DNA of 64,000 nt from Verrucomicrobiota bacterium (GCA_019510185.1 JAEKKV010000015.1:62001-126000); one strand, 5' to 3'; shown: positions 20,169 through 32,384, counted from the stretch's first letter. Notes: generated by a model not told the origin, from the letters alone. Translations and numbers: made by a program.

Positions 20169-20901
20169 ACCGTGGCAAATCGCGCTGGCCGTGCTCGGGG
20201 CCTTGTTGGTTGGGATTTCCAAGACCGGCATGACCGGAATCGGCATTCTGTTCGTGGCGATCTTTTCGTCTTTGTTGCCCGCGCGACAGGCGACCGGACT
20301 GGTGCTGCCGTTGCTGATCTTTGGCGACGTGGTGGCGGTCGCGGTCTATCGCAAACATGCGTGTTGGAGCCACGTTTGGCGGTTGCTTCCGTGGACGGCC
20401 GCCGGAGTGGTGATCGGCTATCTGGCGCTGCTCCGGATCGACGATCATCAGGCGGGAGTACTGATCGGGACGATTATCCTGGGCTTGGCCGCGCTGCACG
20501 TCTGGCGACGGCGCGGTGCATCGGCCGGAGTCGAGGTGACCGAGCACGGAGTATGGTTCGCGCCGTTGATTGGCGTGCTGGCGGGATTCACCACGCTGGT
20601 GGCGAACGCCGCCGGGCCGCTCATGGCGATCTACCTGCTGGCCATGTGCCTCCCGAAAATGGAATACGTGGGCACCGGCGCGGTGTTTTTCCTGCTGCTG
20701 AATTGTTTCAAGGTGCCGTTCATGATGCATCTCGGCCTGATCACGGCGGAGAGTTTCCGGTTCAATCTCCTGCTCGCACCCGCGGTGCTGGCGGGGGCGT
20801 GGCTCGGCTGGTGGTTTTTGCGGTGCATTCCGCAGCGGTTGTTTGAAAATCTCGCGCTTGGCCTTGGCGTGGCGGCGGGCATAAGACTCCTGTTGCACTA
20901 A
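20158..20901 (+). CDS. TauE/SafE-family membrane transporter
   Basis: Multi-helix protein with [16 protein letters not shown] and [19 protein letters not shown] motifs. Confidence 0.8.
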   Translation: MNFEPWQIALAVLGALLVGISKTGMTGIGILFVAIFSSLLPARQATGLVLPLLIFGDVVAVAVYRKHACWSHVWRLLPWTAAGVVIGYLALLRIDDHQAGVLIGTIILGLAALHVWRRRGASAGVEVTEHGVWFAPLIGVLAGFTTLVANAAGPLMAIYLLAMCLPKMEYVGTGAVFFLLLNCFKVPFMMHLGLITAESFRFNLLLAPAVLAGAWLGWWFLRCIPQRLFENLALGLGVAAGIRLLLH

Positions 20902-20902
20902 C

Positions 20903-21514
20903 ATGGCGCGCATGAACGTGAGACAGATGTGGGCGGCGAAGCTGGCGGGCGGGGCGATGCCCGCGCCGAAGCCGGTGCCCGCGCAGGCGCGACCAGCCGG
21001 CGCACAGACGGTGTTTTCGTTGCAACGCGCGCCGTTCGACGGGCAAGTGCTGGGCATCGATCCGTCGCTGCGGGGAACGGGGCTGGCGCTGATCGAGTTT
21101 TCGCCATCGCGGCAGCCGGTGCTGTTGCGCTGCCAGACGCTGCGAATCCCGGCGAGCCGTCCAATGGCGTACGCGCTGGGCGAGATCCATCGCGCGGTGG
21201 CGCGGTTCCTGGCGGATTTCGAGGTGCGGCACGTGGCGCTGGAGCAGACGATCTTCGTGCAGAATTTTCAGACGGCGCAAATTCTGGGTGCGGCGCGCGG
21301 CGCGGCGATCTCGGCGGCGGCTTTGCAGGGGAAGGATGTTTTTGAATACGCCCCGCTGCGGGTGAAGCAGGCGGTGGTGGGCGCGGGCCGGGCAAGCAAG
21401 GAACAGATGGCGCGGACCGTCATGGCGATGCTCGGGCATGGACGTCCGCTGGCGCTTGACGAGGCGGACGCGGCAGGCGTGGCGTTGTGCCACGCGTTCA
21501 CCTGGCGGGAGTGA
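20903..21514 (+). CDS. ruvC: Crossover junction endodeoxyribonuclease RuvC
   Basis: LGIDPSLRGTGLALIEF, VALEQTIFVQNFQTA, APLRVKQAVVGAGRASKEQM, DEADAAGVALCHA. Confidence 0.85.
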   Translation: MARMNVRQMWAAKLAGGAMPAPKPVPAQARPAGAQTVFSLQRAPFDGQVLGIDPSLRGTGLALIEFSPSRQPVLLRCQTLRIPASRPMAYALGEIHRAVARFLADFEVRHVALEQTIFVQNFQTAQILGAARGAAISAAALQGKDVFEYAPLRVKQAVVGAGRASKEQMARTVMAMLGHGRPLALDEADAAGVALCHAFTWRE

Positions 21515-21537
21515 GCGGGCCGGAACGGGGAAACCGT

Positions 21538-22251
21538 TTAAAAAATGATGCGCAGCAGGGGCGCGCCGCCGGCCTGACGTTTTCGTTTGTAGCGGTCGTA
21601 GGTGCGGAAGGCGGTGTAGCCTATGCCGGCCAAGCCGCTCAACGCGGCGGGGAAAAACAGGGTGTTGTAGCCGATATGGATAAACCCAAAGGCTCCGATC
21701 AGGCCGCCGATGAAAAAGCCGAACAGCAGCGCGGCGTAGAGGCGAAGACGGCGTGAATCCACGGACTGGCCGTGAAGGAGGTGGCCGGCGGCGATGCCCA
21801 GATCGGTGATGATGCCGGTCATGTGGGTGGTGCGGATGACCGCTCCGCTGTAGCTGGTCGCCATGGCGTTTTGAAGGCCGCAGGCCATGGATGCGAGGCA
21901 GTCGCCGGCGAAGAGTCCATGATTGAAGAAATGAGCCGCCGCGAAAAGCAGGAACGATTCGAGGGCGAGAGCGCCGCCGTAGCGCCGGCCGAGCTTGAGG
22001 GTGTTCTGGCGGATGATGAAACCGCTGATGACGCAGCCGAGGAAGAAGCACAGCACGACGAGAAACGCGCGCACTGCGGACACGGAGTCACCGCGGGCCA
22101 GGTCGGTGCTCAGGAGCGAGACGGTGCCGCTGAGATGGGTTATGGCCTGATGATGCAGGCCCAAAAAACCGACGGCGTTGATACAGCCGGCACTGCAGGT
22201 GAGCAACATGCCCCCGAGCATGATCCAAACCGGTGCTTTCTGATGCAACAT
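21538..22251 (-). CDS. YoaK/DUF1275-family membrane protein
   Basis: CSAGCINAVGFLGLHHQAITHLSGTVS; internal start at 22251. Confidence 0.8.
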   Translation of the reverse strand: MLHQKAPVWIMLGGMLLTCSAGCINAVGFLGLHHQAITHLSGTVSLLSTDLARGDSVSAVRAFLVVLCFFLGCVISGFIIRQNTLKLGRRYGGALALESFLLFAAAHFFNHGLFAGDCLASMACGLQNAMATSYSGAVIRTTHMTGIITDLGIAAGHLLHGQSVDSRRLRLYAALLFGFFIGGLIGAFGFIHIGYNTLFFPAALSGLAGIGYTAFRTYDRYKRKRQAGGAPLLRIIF

Positions 22252-22541
22252 AGGCGAACACCTTGTCACAGCATGGCACGCACCAAAACCAAGAGGTCGG
22301 AGTGGGCGCTGGGTAGAATCTCGGCTTACCACACCTATTCGTCCGGCTTCAGGCCGCTTCCTGATGGAGTCCTGCCGATCATCGGAAAAAATAAAGTAAG
22401 CCGGTGTAAACCACCGGCTTCGACGCACCCTTTGACTTGGCTTCTTCCCGCCCGGCTGCCATGGCTTGTTCATTCTCACCAAGGGAGCCGATTAATTCGA
22501 TCCGGCGACTGGTGACGACGCTTTCGTCCCGGCCTCGTGCC

Positions 22542-24311
22542 ATGAACATCCATTCTCCGAAGACCGTGCTCTTCGTTTTGCGAGGGAGATTCCGCCCGCG
22601 CAGCCTTGATTTGTTCAACGGCCAGCTCACCCGTCGGCAGGCGGTGGCCGACGGACTTTCCGGGCTGACCGTGGGGCTGATCGCGTTGCCGCTAGCCCTC
22701 GCCTTTGGCGTGGCGAGCATTCCCGCCGGCACGACGATGCCTTTCCCGGCACCCGCCGTGGGGTTGTTCACCGCGATCATCGCCGGGTTTTTGATTTCCG
22801 CTCTGGGGGGAAGCCGTGTGCAGATCGGCGGGCCGACGGCGGCGTTCATTCCCATCCTGCTCATGATCGTGGGCAAATACGGTTACGACGGGTTGCTGCT
22901 GTCCACGATCATGGCGGGCGTCATCCTGATCGTAATGGGGGCGGTGCGGATGGGGACATTGATCAAGTTCATCCCGTATCCGGTCACCAGCGGGTTCACC
23001 ACGGGCATCGCCGTTTCGGTGATGGCGAGCCAGGCGCCGGCGTTTTTCGGCATCAATCAGGGGACAGTGCCGGGCGAGTTTTTGGAGAAGATTCCATGGC
23101 TTTTGAAGAACCTTCCGCATCTCAATCCGGTGACGTTCGCGCTGGCGGCGGGTTGCGTGCTGTTCATTCATTTCTGGCCACGGCTCGGTTATCATCGGCG
23201 AGTGCCCGGCTCGATCATCGCGATGGTCGCGGCCACCGTGTTGGTGACGTTGTGGGGGCTGGACGCGTCGGCCCATGTGGCGACGGTGGGCTCGGCGTTC
23301 GGACCGGAGGCGATCCCGCGCGGTTTGCCACCGTTTCACTGGCCGGTTTTCACGCTGGGGCGCGTGCGCGAGCTGATCGCCCCTGCCACCACCATCGCGA
23401 TCCTGTGCTCCATCGAGTCGCTGCTGTCGGCGGTGGTCGCCGACGGTCTCATCAACGACCGTCACGACGCCAATACCGAGCTGATCGCGCAGGGAGTGGC
23501 CAACATCGTGTGTCCGCTGTTTTGCGGCCTGCCTGCGACCGGCGCAATCGCGCGCACCTCGGCCAACGTCAAGACCGGCGGGCGCAGCCCGCTCGCCGGC
23601 ATGGTTCACGCCGTCACGTTGCTGCTCATCGTGCTGGTGTTTTCCCGCTACGCGCAGTTCGTGCCGATGGCTGCCATCGCGGGCGTTCTTATCATCGTGG
23701 CGTTTCGCATGGGCGAGTGGCACGAGTTTACCCGCTTGAGAAAGATGCCGCGCAGCGACGCCGCCGTGTTGCTCACCACTTTTGGCCTCACGGTGATCTT
23801 CGACTTGGTCGTCGCGGTGGAGATCGGGATGGTGCTGGCCGCCATACTCTTCATCCGCCGGGTGGCCGAGACGACCGAGATTTCACAGGTGACTCATGAC
23901 GACGAACTGGAGACTCCGGAGCAGCTTGCGCGCGGAAAGAAGATCCCCGAAGGCGTGCTGGTTTACCGCATCTTCGGCCCGTTTTTCTTCGGCGCGGCAG
24001 AAAAGATGGAGGACGCGATCCTGCGGATCGAGCGCCTGCCCCGCGTCCTGATCCTGCGGATGCAACTGGTGCCAGCCATGGACGCCACCGCGCTCAACGC
24101 ATTGGAGAGCGTGGTGGAGCGCATTCAGAAAGCAGGCGGCCATGTGGTTATCAGCGGTCTGCATCACCAGCCGCTGGACATGATGCGCAAGGCCGGCTTC
24201 GTGGAGCAGCTCGGACGGAAAAACATCCGGGCGCATTTCGACAAAGCCCTCGAACGGGCCGTCGAGATCATGCGCGAGGAGGATACGCCTCCGCCGTCGG
24301 CGGCTCCATGA
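22542..24311 (+). CDS. SulP-family anion transporter with C-terminal STAS domain
   Basis: DGLSGLTVGLIALPLALAFGVASI, IGGPTAAFI, C-terminal STAS-like region ILRMQLVPAMDATALNALESV. Confidence 0.88.
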   Translation: MNIHSPKTVLFVLRGRFRPRSLDLFNGQLTRRQAVADGLSGLTVGLIALPLALAFGVASIPAGTTMPFPAPAVGLFTAIIAGFLISALGGSRVQIGGPTAAFIPILLMIVGKYGYDGLLLSTIMAGVILIVMGAVRMGTLIKFIPYPVTSGFTTGIAVSVMASQAPAFFGINQGTVPGEFLEKIPWLLKNLPHLNPVTFALAAGCVLFIHFWPRLGYHRRVPGSIIAMVAATVLVTLWGLDASAHVATVGSAFGPEAIPRGLPPFHWPVFTLGRVRELIAPATTIAILCSIESLLSAVVADGLINDRHDANTELIAQGVANIVCPLFCGLPATGAIARTSANVKTGGRSPLAGMVHAVTLLLIVLVFSRYAQFVPMAAIAGVLIIVAFRMGEWHEFTRLRKMPRSDAAVLLTTFGLTVIFDLVVAVEIGMVLAAILFIRRVAETTEISQVTHDDELETPEQLARGKKIPEGVLVYRIFGPFFFGAAEKMEDAILRIERLPRVLILRMQLVPAMDATALNALESVVERIQKAGGHVVISGLHHQPLDMMRKAGFVEQLGRKNIRAHFDKALERAVEIMREEDTPPPSAAP

Positions 24312-24326
24312 GGGCTGCGCGGACTC

Positions 24327-27080
24327 TCAGCCCAGGGCGGTCTTGATCACCTTGCCCAGTTCGGCGGCGCGGTAGGGCTTCGTGAGGTAGCCGGCGAAAC
24401 CCATGTCCAGGTAGCGTTGGGCCATCTCCTCGCTGTCGTAGCCGCTGCTCACGATGGCGCGGACCTCGGGATGGAGGGCGTGCAGGGCCTTGAAGCAGTC
24501 TTCGCCGCCCATGCCGCCGACAATGGTGAGATCCATGATAACGACGTCGTAGGGGCGTCCGATATTGAGATAGCGCCGGTAGAAGGTGAGGGCGTCCTCT
24601 CCGTTTTTGACGATGTCGTAGGTGTAATCGAGGCTCGTCAGCATGCCTGCGGTGAGGTCGCAGATCTTCGGATCGTCATCCATGAAGAGCACGCGGCCGG
24701 TGCCGAAGCGCAAGGCGGGCGCGCGGCGCACGGGGGCCTCGACCGGCCGATTGGCATGGGGAAAGAAAACGGTGAAGGTGGTGCCGGTGCCGATGGTCGA
24801 ATCGACGCCGATCTGGCCGCCATGTTTGCGCACGATGGAGAACACCGTGGCGAGACCGAGGCCGGTGCCTTGCTTTTTTGTGGTGAAGAAAGGTTCGAAG
24901 ATTTTTTCCAGGTGCTCTTTGGAAATACCGCTGCCGTTGTCCTGCACCTCGATTTGCACGTAGGGGCCCGCGGGCAGCGGGGGAACCTCGCCGTCGGCAA
25001 GAGTGACATTGGCGGCCCGCAGTTGCACGCGACCCTTGCTCGGATCGGCCATGGCCTGGAGGGCGTTGATGATCAGGTTCTGGAAAACCTGGAGGATCTG
25101 GCCGCGGTCAACCAGCACGGGCGCCGTGTCGGCCGCCGCCTCCACCGTGACGACGGCGGTGGTGCCGGCGGCGGCGATGCGCACGGCGTCGTTGAGGATG
25201 TCGGCGGTGGCGACGACCTGCTGGCTGGCGGCGGAGCCCTTCGAGAACGTCAGGAGCTGCCGGGTGAGGGACTTGGCGGCAAGGCAGGCGCTCTCGGCGT
25301 CGTTGAGCTTGGAGTAGTCGCGGTTGTCCTTGGCCTGCGAAATGCCGCCGAGAATCGTGGTGAGCAGGTTGTTGAAATCGTGGGCGATGCCGCCGGCGAG
25401 CTGGCCGAGCGATTCGAAGCGGTTGGCCCGCACAATCTCCTCGGGGCTGAGCGACATTTCCTGCGGATCGCGGAACACCACCACCACGCCCGCCGTGGCG
25501 CCTTGGGCGTCCCGGACCTGGCGCGCGGTCCAGATGATCGGAGAAGGCGCGCCGCTGGAAGCCGCGACGAGGGCGTGTTCGGAATAAAGCCGCGGCTTTT
25601 CCTCGGTCGCGAGCACGAGATCGACGGCGGTGTCGTCGGGGCGGCCGTTTTCCCGGCGAACCAGTTTGAAAATATCGCCGAGCTTCGACTGACGGGCGTC
25701 GGTCAAGCTCCAGCCGGTGAGGCGCTCGGCCTTGGGGTTGAGATGAAGGATTTGGGAGCGGGCGTCCGTGAGGATAACGCCTTCGCCGAGCGAGGCCAGC
25801 AGGTCGGGCAGCACCGAGGCGGGCACGGGACCGTCGCCGGAGCCGGCGGGCAGCGGCAGGACGAAACCGACCACGCGGATGAGTTCGCGTTTGCGGGTCC
25901 ATTGCCGGTGCGCGCCCACGGCGACGGATTGGGCGCCGTCCGCGGTGTGCAGGTTCAGCAGCTGCATGAAAAACGGTTCGCCCGGCGCGGTTGCGAAGAA
26001 ATGGGCCAGCCCGCCGGTCGCGGCGGTTTCGGGAAGAGCCTGCAGGAACGTGTCGGGCGAAGTCGTCCCGGCCTTGTCGCCCAAGAGCGGCTGGCAGGAA
26101 GCGGAGAACCAGTGCGAGCCGATGGAGAAATCGAGATCGAACAACCCCAGCCGGCCCTCGTCGGACAGACGTCGCAGGCGGTCCTCATTGGCGAAACCCT
26201 GTTCCTCGATTTCCTTGCGTTCGGTGATATCGAGGTGGAGGCCGAGCACGCGTTGGAGCGTGTCGTCGGCGTTGAAAAGTTGGACGCCGGTGCACTGAAT
26301 CCACACGTAGTGGCCGAGGTGATGGCGCAGGCGAAACTCGACGGAAAATTGGCGGCTGCCCGCACCGGTGCGTTTGCCCACGCGGTCGGGCGCGGCGGCG
26401 GTGTCCTCGGGATGAATCAAGCCCAGCCAGGCGGCGTAGGTGTTGGCGAGTTCGTCCTCGGCGTAGCCGAGCAGGCGTTTCCAGCCGGGCGAATACCACA
26501 CGCCTCCGGTGGCGACATCGAGGTCGAAGAAACCGGGCGCACCGCGGGCCGCGAGGAGGTCGGGGCCGCTTTCACCACCAGTGGCGAAAGCGGGTCTGCC
26601 GGCGGGAAGAACGCCGGCCGGCGCGAGTCGCACTTGGGCAAAGTACGCGGCCGGCCCGCCGTGCGCGGGTTGAAGTTCAAGCTGCACGTCGACCGGAGCG
26701 GATTCGAAAGGCTGCGCTTGCAACGGCAGCGGACGGTTCGAGGCGGAGGCGAGCAATACCTCCCATTGCGCTTCCTGCCAGCCGGCTTCCTGCGAGGTGA
26801 CCTCAAAAACAAAAAGGTTGGCGACCGGTTGGCCCACCAGGCTGGCGGGATCGGTTTGCCAGAATTTTCCGGCCGCATCGCTGGCCGCGCGCACAATGCC
26901 GGCGGCGTCGAGCATCAGCAGCGCGGGCTGAAGAGCGACGTGGGAGCTCGAAAAAGACGTGGTGGTGAAGGCGGAAGAGTTCACGCTAAGAAGTCGGTGC
27001 CGGCCGGTAAAACGGCGGCTGAGTGCTTGGAAAGAAGCACTTTCGCGAAGGCATTCTCCCCATGGGACGGGGAGGGACAA
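24327..27080 (-). CDS. Multi-PAS hybrid sensor histidine kinase with C-terminal receiver domain
   Basis: Several PAS-like segments, H-box LAGGIAHDFNNLLTTILGG, G-box GTGLGLATVFSIVRKHGG, receiver FMDDDPKICD...VIMDLTIVGGMGGED...LTKPY; start codon uncertain. Confidence 0.85.
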   Translation of the reverse strand: MSLPVPWGECLRESASFQALSRRFTGRHRLLSVNSSAFTTTSFSSSHVALQPALLMLDAAGIVRAASDAAGKFWQTDPASLVGQPVANLFVFEVTSQEAGWQEAQWEVLLASASNRPLPLQAQPFESAPVDVQLELQPAHGGPAAYFAQVRLAPAGVLPAGRPAFATGGESGPDLLAARGAPGFFDLDVATGGVWYSPGWKRLLGYAEDELANTYAAWLGLIHPEDTAAAPDRVGKRTGAGSRQFSVEFRLRHHLGHYVWIQCTGVQLFNADDTLQRVLGLHLDITERKEIEEQGFANEDRLRRLSDEGRLGLFDLDFSIGSHWFSASCQPLLGDKAGTTSPDTFLQALPETAATGGLAHFFATAPGEPFFMQLLNLHTADGAQSVAVGAHRQWTRKRELIRVVGFVLPLPAGSGDGPVPASVLPDLLASLGEGVILTDARSQILHLNPKAERLTGWSLTDARQSKLGDIFKLVRRENGRPDDTAVDLVLATEEKPRLYSEHALVAASSGAPSPIIWTARQVRDAQGATAGVVVVFRDPQEMSLSPEEIVRANRFESLGQLAGGIAHDFNNLLTTILGGISQAKDNRDYSKLNDAESACLAAKSLTRQLLTFSKGSAASQQVVATADILNDAVRIAAAGTTAVVTVEAAADTAPVLVDRGQILQVFQNLIINALQAMADPSKGRVQLRAANVTLADGEVPPLPAGPYVQIEVQDNGSGISKEHLEKIFEPFFTTKKQGTGLGLATVFSIVRKHGGQIGVDSTIGTGTTFTVFFPHANRPVEAPVRRAPALRFGTGRVLFMDDDPKICDLTAGMLTSLDYTYDIVKNGEDALTFYRRYLNIGRPYDVVIMDLTIVGGMGGEDCFKALHALHPEVRAIVSSGYDSEEMAQRYLDMGFAGYLTKPYRAAELGKVIKTALG

Positions 27081-27082
27081 CT

Positions 27083-28135
27083 TTATTCAACTTGAGCGGG
27101 CGCAGGGTTTTCCACCCAGGCGCGCACGCGACCGGCGAGAAAATCGATGTACGGCACCTGGTCGTTGAGGCAGGGAATGTGTTGGAACGATTCGCCGCCG
27201 GCATGGAGGAAATCCTCGCGTCCGCGCATGGCGATTTCCTCGAGCGTTTCCAGGCAGTCGGTGACGAAGGCCGGCGTCATCACCAGCAGGCGCTTTTGGC
27301 TCTCCTTCGGCAAACGCTGGAGCTCGTGGTCGGTGTAGGGCGTGAGCCAAGGTTCGCCGGCGAGGCGGGACTGGAAGGCGACGGCGTGGCGGCCGGCCGC
27401 GAGACCGGCGCGTTGCGCAAAGGCGCGGGTGGTCTTAAGGACTTGGGCCTTGTAACAAGTGGCGTGGGCGGGACTGCAGGTGTTGCAGCAATCGCCGAGA
27501 ATCGTGCAATGCGCGCCGGACGAGTCGGCCTTGCGCAAGTGGCGCTCGGGAATCCCGTGATAGCTGAAGAGGAGCAGGTCGTGCGGTTGCGCAAGATAGG
27601 GGGCGGAGACTTGGTAAAGCGCCTCGATGTAATCGGCGTCCGCGTAAAACGGTTGCACGGTGGTGACGCGCAACGCCGGCGCCAGCCGGACGGCCTCTTC
27701 GTAGACCTTTACGACGACCGTCTCCCAAGAGGACATCGCGTAGTGCGGATATTGCGGGAAAAGCAGGACTTCCTCGATGCCGTCGGCGGCGAGTTGGGCA
27801 ACGACCGAGGCGATGGACGGATTGCCGTAACGCATGGCCAAATACACGGGCGTGTCCGCACCGAGCCGTTCGGAGAGTTTGCGCTGAACTTTTTTCGAAG
27901 TGACGACGAGCGGCGAACCTTCGTCGGTCCAGACCTCCTTGTACGCCTCTGCCGACTTGGGGGCCCGGGGGGGGACGATGAGGCGGTGGACGAGGATGGA
28001 GCGAAGCAACGCGGAGGCGGGCCGGTCGATCACGCGCTCGTCACCGAGGAATTCGTCCAGATAGCGACGCACATCGGGAACCGACGTGGAATCAGGGGAA
28101 CCGAGGTTGACGAGCAGGACGGCGCGTTTGGGCAT
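27083..28135 (-). CDS. hemH: Ferrochelatase
   Basis: KRAVLLVNLGSPDS, LFSYHGIPERHLRKAD, VMTPAFVTDCLETLEEI; internal ATG chosen. Confidence 0.92.
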   Translation of the reverse strand: MPKRAVLLVNLGSPDSTSVPDVRRYLDEFLGDERVIDRPASALLRSILVHRLIVPPRAPKSAEAYKEVWTDEGSPLVVTSKKVQRKLSERLGADTPVYLAMRYGNPSIASVVAQLAADGIEEVLLFPQYPHYAMSSWETVVVKVYEEAVRLAPALRVTTVQPFYADADYIEALYQVSAPYLAQPHDLLLFSYHGIPERHLRKADSSGAHCTILGDCCNTCSPAHATCYKAQVLKTTRAFAQRAGLAAGRHAVAFQSRLAGEPWLTPYTDHELQRLPKESQKRLLVMTPAFVTDCLETLEEIAMRGREDFLHAGGESFQHIPCLNDQVPYIDFLAGRVRAWVENPAPAQVE

Positions 28136-28263
28136 GCGAGCGGGTAGTGGGCGGAATTTGCCCGGCCCTGTCAAACGCGCGGCGCGGCTCAACCGCTGCA
28201 CGTCAGCCACAGGCCGGCATGCGCCCAAATTTCATCAGAGGAGAGGTGATCAACGCGGAGGTT

Positions 28264-28578
28264 TCATAAGCCGCGCAGACGGCGGATCATTGCGATGAGG
28301 CGATGAACGTTTTCGGGGGCAATGCGGTCGGTGACGACCGAACGCGGATAGTTGTGCTCGATGTCGAGATGCAATCCCTCCTCGCTGCCGGGGCGCACAA
28401 AATCTTCCACGAAATCCATTCCGCCCTTGGGCTTGATCCACCGATAATAAGGGTCGGGATTGTCTGACTCGATCACGATGTCGTCGTGCAGAAACACGTT
28501 GCAATACAGTGTGAGATCGCGGAACGACGCGAACCAGGTCGGCGGATTGACCAGCTGGTCTCGTATGATGAGGGTCAT
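28264..28578 (-). CDS. Hypothetical protein
   Basis: 104 aa ORF in an otherwise noncoding gap. Confidence 0.5.
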   Translation of the reverse strand: MTLIIRDQLVNPPTWFASFRDLTLYCNVFLHDDIVIESDNPDPYYRWIKPKGGMDFVEDFVRPGSEEGLHLDIEHNYPRSVVTDRIAPENVHRLIAMIRRLRGL

Positions 28579-28713
28579 CGAGGAATCTTATTTAGCATGA
28601 CGGCTGCCAACCTCGGCAGGCCGCGGGTTTTTATCGGGGATTTTGGAGGAACGTCTCATGGGTTGGTTTTTTGCGTGAATATCCCCCTCATCCGTGGTCT
28701 ATCTTAACTTTCC

Positions 28714-30306
28714 ATGAGCACTCCGCGCAAACCGGTTCTTCTTATTATCCGCGATGGCTGGGGCCGCAATTCGCACCCCGAGCAGGCCAAATTCAATGCC
28801 GTGGCGCTGGCGAAAAAGCCGGCCGACGACATGCTGCACGCGACCTCGCCGGTCGCGCTGGTCAGCGCCAGCGGCTTGGACGTGGGCCTGCCGGACGGCC
28901 AGATGGGGAACTCCGAGGTCGGCCACGAAAACATCGGCGCCGGCCGCATCGTCGACCAGGAGCTCGTGCGTCTCAACAAGCTCTTCTCCGAAAAGCAGCT
29001 CGCGACCAACGCCGTGTGGCACGGCGTGGTCGCCCGCGTGAAGGCTTCACCGTCCGCCAAGCTCCACCTCATGGGCATCGTCTCCGATGGCGGCGTGCAC
29101 GGCATGCTGGAGCATCTTTACGGCCTGCTCGTGCAGGCGAAGCTCGATGGCATTCCGGCCGATCGCGTGTTCATCCACGGCTTCACCGACGGCCGCGACA
29201 CCGCGCCGACGAGCGGCCTCGGCTTTGTGCGTCAGGTTGAGGCGAAGATTCGCGAGCTCGGTTATGGGCGCATCGCCTCGATCTGTGGCCGCTTCTGGGC
29301 GATGGATCGCGACAATCGCTGGGAGCGTGTGCAAAAAGCCTACGATCTCCTCACCGGCCGCGCCTTCGCCGCCACCGCGCCCTCCGCCGAGGCCGCCGTG
29401 CAGAACTATTACAACAAGCCCCTAAGCGAAACGCAGAAGGGCGACGAGTTCGTGCCCGCCACGGCCATCGTGGACGCCGCGGGCAAGCCGCTCGCGACCT
29501 TCGCCAACGGTGACGCCGTGGTCTTCTACAACTATCGCGGCGACCGTCCGCGCGAGATTACCCGTGCCTTCGTGATGGATGATTTCAAGGACTTCGACCG
29601 CGGCCCGAAGCTCGACCTCTACTATGCCACCATGACGGAGTACGAGGCCGGTCTTCCCGTGAAGGTGATCTCGCCCAAGCCGGAAAAGTTGAAAAACATC
29701 CTCGGCGAAGTCGTGGCCAAGGCCGGTATCGCCCAGTTCCGTTGCGCCGAGACGGAGAAGAATCCGCACGTCACGTTTTTCTTTAACAACTATCGCAAGG
29801 AGCCGTTTCCCGGCGAAGACCGTGCCTGCCCGGCGAGCCCGAAGGTGCCGACCTACGACATGCAGCCGGAAATGTCGTCCGTCGAGGTGACGAAGTTTTC
29901 CAAGGAAGCCATCCTCTCCGGGAAATACGGCTTCATCGCGGTCAATTACGCGAATCCCGACATGGTCGGCCACACCGGCTCGCTCGAGGCCACCATCAAG
30001 GCCTGCGAGGCGACCGATGTCGGCGTGGGCGAACTTCTCGCCGCGCTCAAACAGGTCGGCGGCAAGGCGCTGATCTGTGCCGACCACGGCAACGCCGAGC
30101 AGATGTGGGACCCGGAGCTGAACGGTCCGCACACCGCGCATACGCTCAACCTCGTCGAGGTCTTCGCTTTCGGCGAGGGACTGGTCGCTGGCAAGACCCG
30201 GATGCGCACGGGCGGACGTCTCGCCGACCTCGCGCCGACGATCCTCGCTCTCATGGGATTGCCCAAACCGGCGGAGATGACCGGCGAAAGCCTGATCCTG
30301 GGCTGA
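28714..30306 (+). CDS. gpmI: 2,3-bisphosphoglycerate-independent phosphoglycerate mutase
   Basis: PVLLIIRDGWG, DGQMGNSEVGHENIGAGR, FIHGFTDGRDTAPTSG, ADHGNAEQMWD. Confidence 0.95.
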   Translation: MSTPRKPVLLIIRDGWGRNSHPEQAKFNAVALAKKPADDMLHATSPVALVSASGLDVGLPDGQMGNSEVGHENIGAGRIVDQELVRLNKLFSEKQLATNAVWHGVVARVKASPSAKLHLMGIVSDGGVHGMLEHLYGLLVQAKLDGIPADRVFIHGFTDGRDTAPTSGLGFVRQVEAKIRELGYGRIASICGRFWAMDRDNRWERVQKAYDLLTGRAFAATAPSAEAAVQNYYNKPLSETQKGDEFVPATAIVDAAGKPLATFANGDAVVFYNYRGDRPREITRAFVMDDFKDFDRGPKLDLYYATMTEYEAGLPVKVISPKPEKLKNILGEVVAKAGIAQFRCAETEKNPHVTFFFNNYRKEPFPGEDRACPASPKVPTYDMQPEMSSVEVTKFSKEAILSGKYGFIAVNYANPDMVGHTGSLEATIKACEATDVGVGELLAALKQVGGKALICADHGNAEQMWDPELNGPHTAHTLNLVEVFAFGEGLVAGKTRMRTGGRLADLAPTILALMGLPKPAEMTGESLILG

Positions 30307-30338
30307 GCCGCTCGTCGGAAGACCGCCAAAATCTCATT

Positions 30339-30371
30339 GCCCCGGGCAACCGCCCGGGGCTTTCTGTTTCG
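30339..30371 (+). terminator. Intrinsic terminator after gpmI
   Basis: GCCCCGGGC-AACC-GCCCGGGGCTTTCTGTTT. Confidence 0.75.
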
Positions 30372-30385
30372 TTTACACCAACGAC

Positions 30386-32179
<1,794 letters not shown>

Positions 32180-32202
32180 GGCCATCGCTGGAAAGTCGTT
32201 TT

Positions 32203-32238
32203 AAGCCGGAGTTCTTTGGCGAAGAACTCCGGCTTTTT
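32203..32238 (+). terminator. Intrinsic terminator after aspS
   Basis: AAGCCGGAGTTCTT-TGGCG-AAGAACTCCGGCTTTTT. Confidence 0.9.
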
Positions 32239-32274
32239 CATGGGCGAATGACCGGACCAGACGTAACGCTGGCC

Positions 32275-32291
32275 TTGGCACAGCCCGTGCT
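32275..32291 (+). promoter_or_regulatory. Candidate sigma-54 (-24/-12) promoter of the PII gene
   Basis: TTGGCACAGCCCGTGCT: GG and GC dinucleotides separated by exactly 10 nt, close to consensus TTGGCACG-N4-TTGCW. Confidence 0.65.
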
Positions 32292-32304
32292 AAGAAGTTG
32301 CGTT

Positions 32305-32384
32305 GGCGCAAGGGGATGTTCTCGCCGCTGTTTTTTCGCAGGTCTTTTTTGTCGTCAGGGCGGGGGAGAACTCAAGCTTGCGCC
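32305..32384 (+). other. Predicted structured 5' leader of PII mRNA
   Basis: GGCGCAAG(32305-32312)/CTTGCGCC(32377-32384) and GTTCTC(32318-32323)/GAGAAC(32366-32371) nested stems separated by a 5x5 internal loop. Confidence 0.45.

Noticed and set aside
24417-27095. Very long plus-strand ORF (892 aa) opposite the histidine kinase
   Set aside because: Shadow ORF from high-GC codon bias; Gly/Ala/Glu/Arg-rich composition without domain motifs, while the minus strand has clear kinase motifs.
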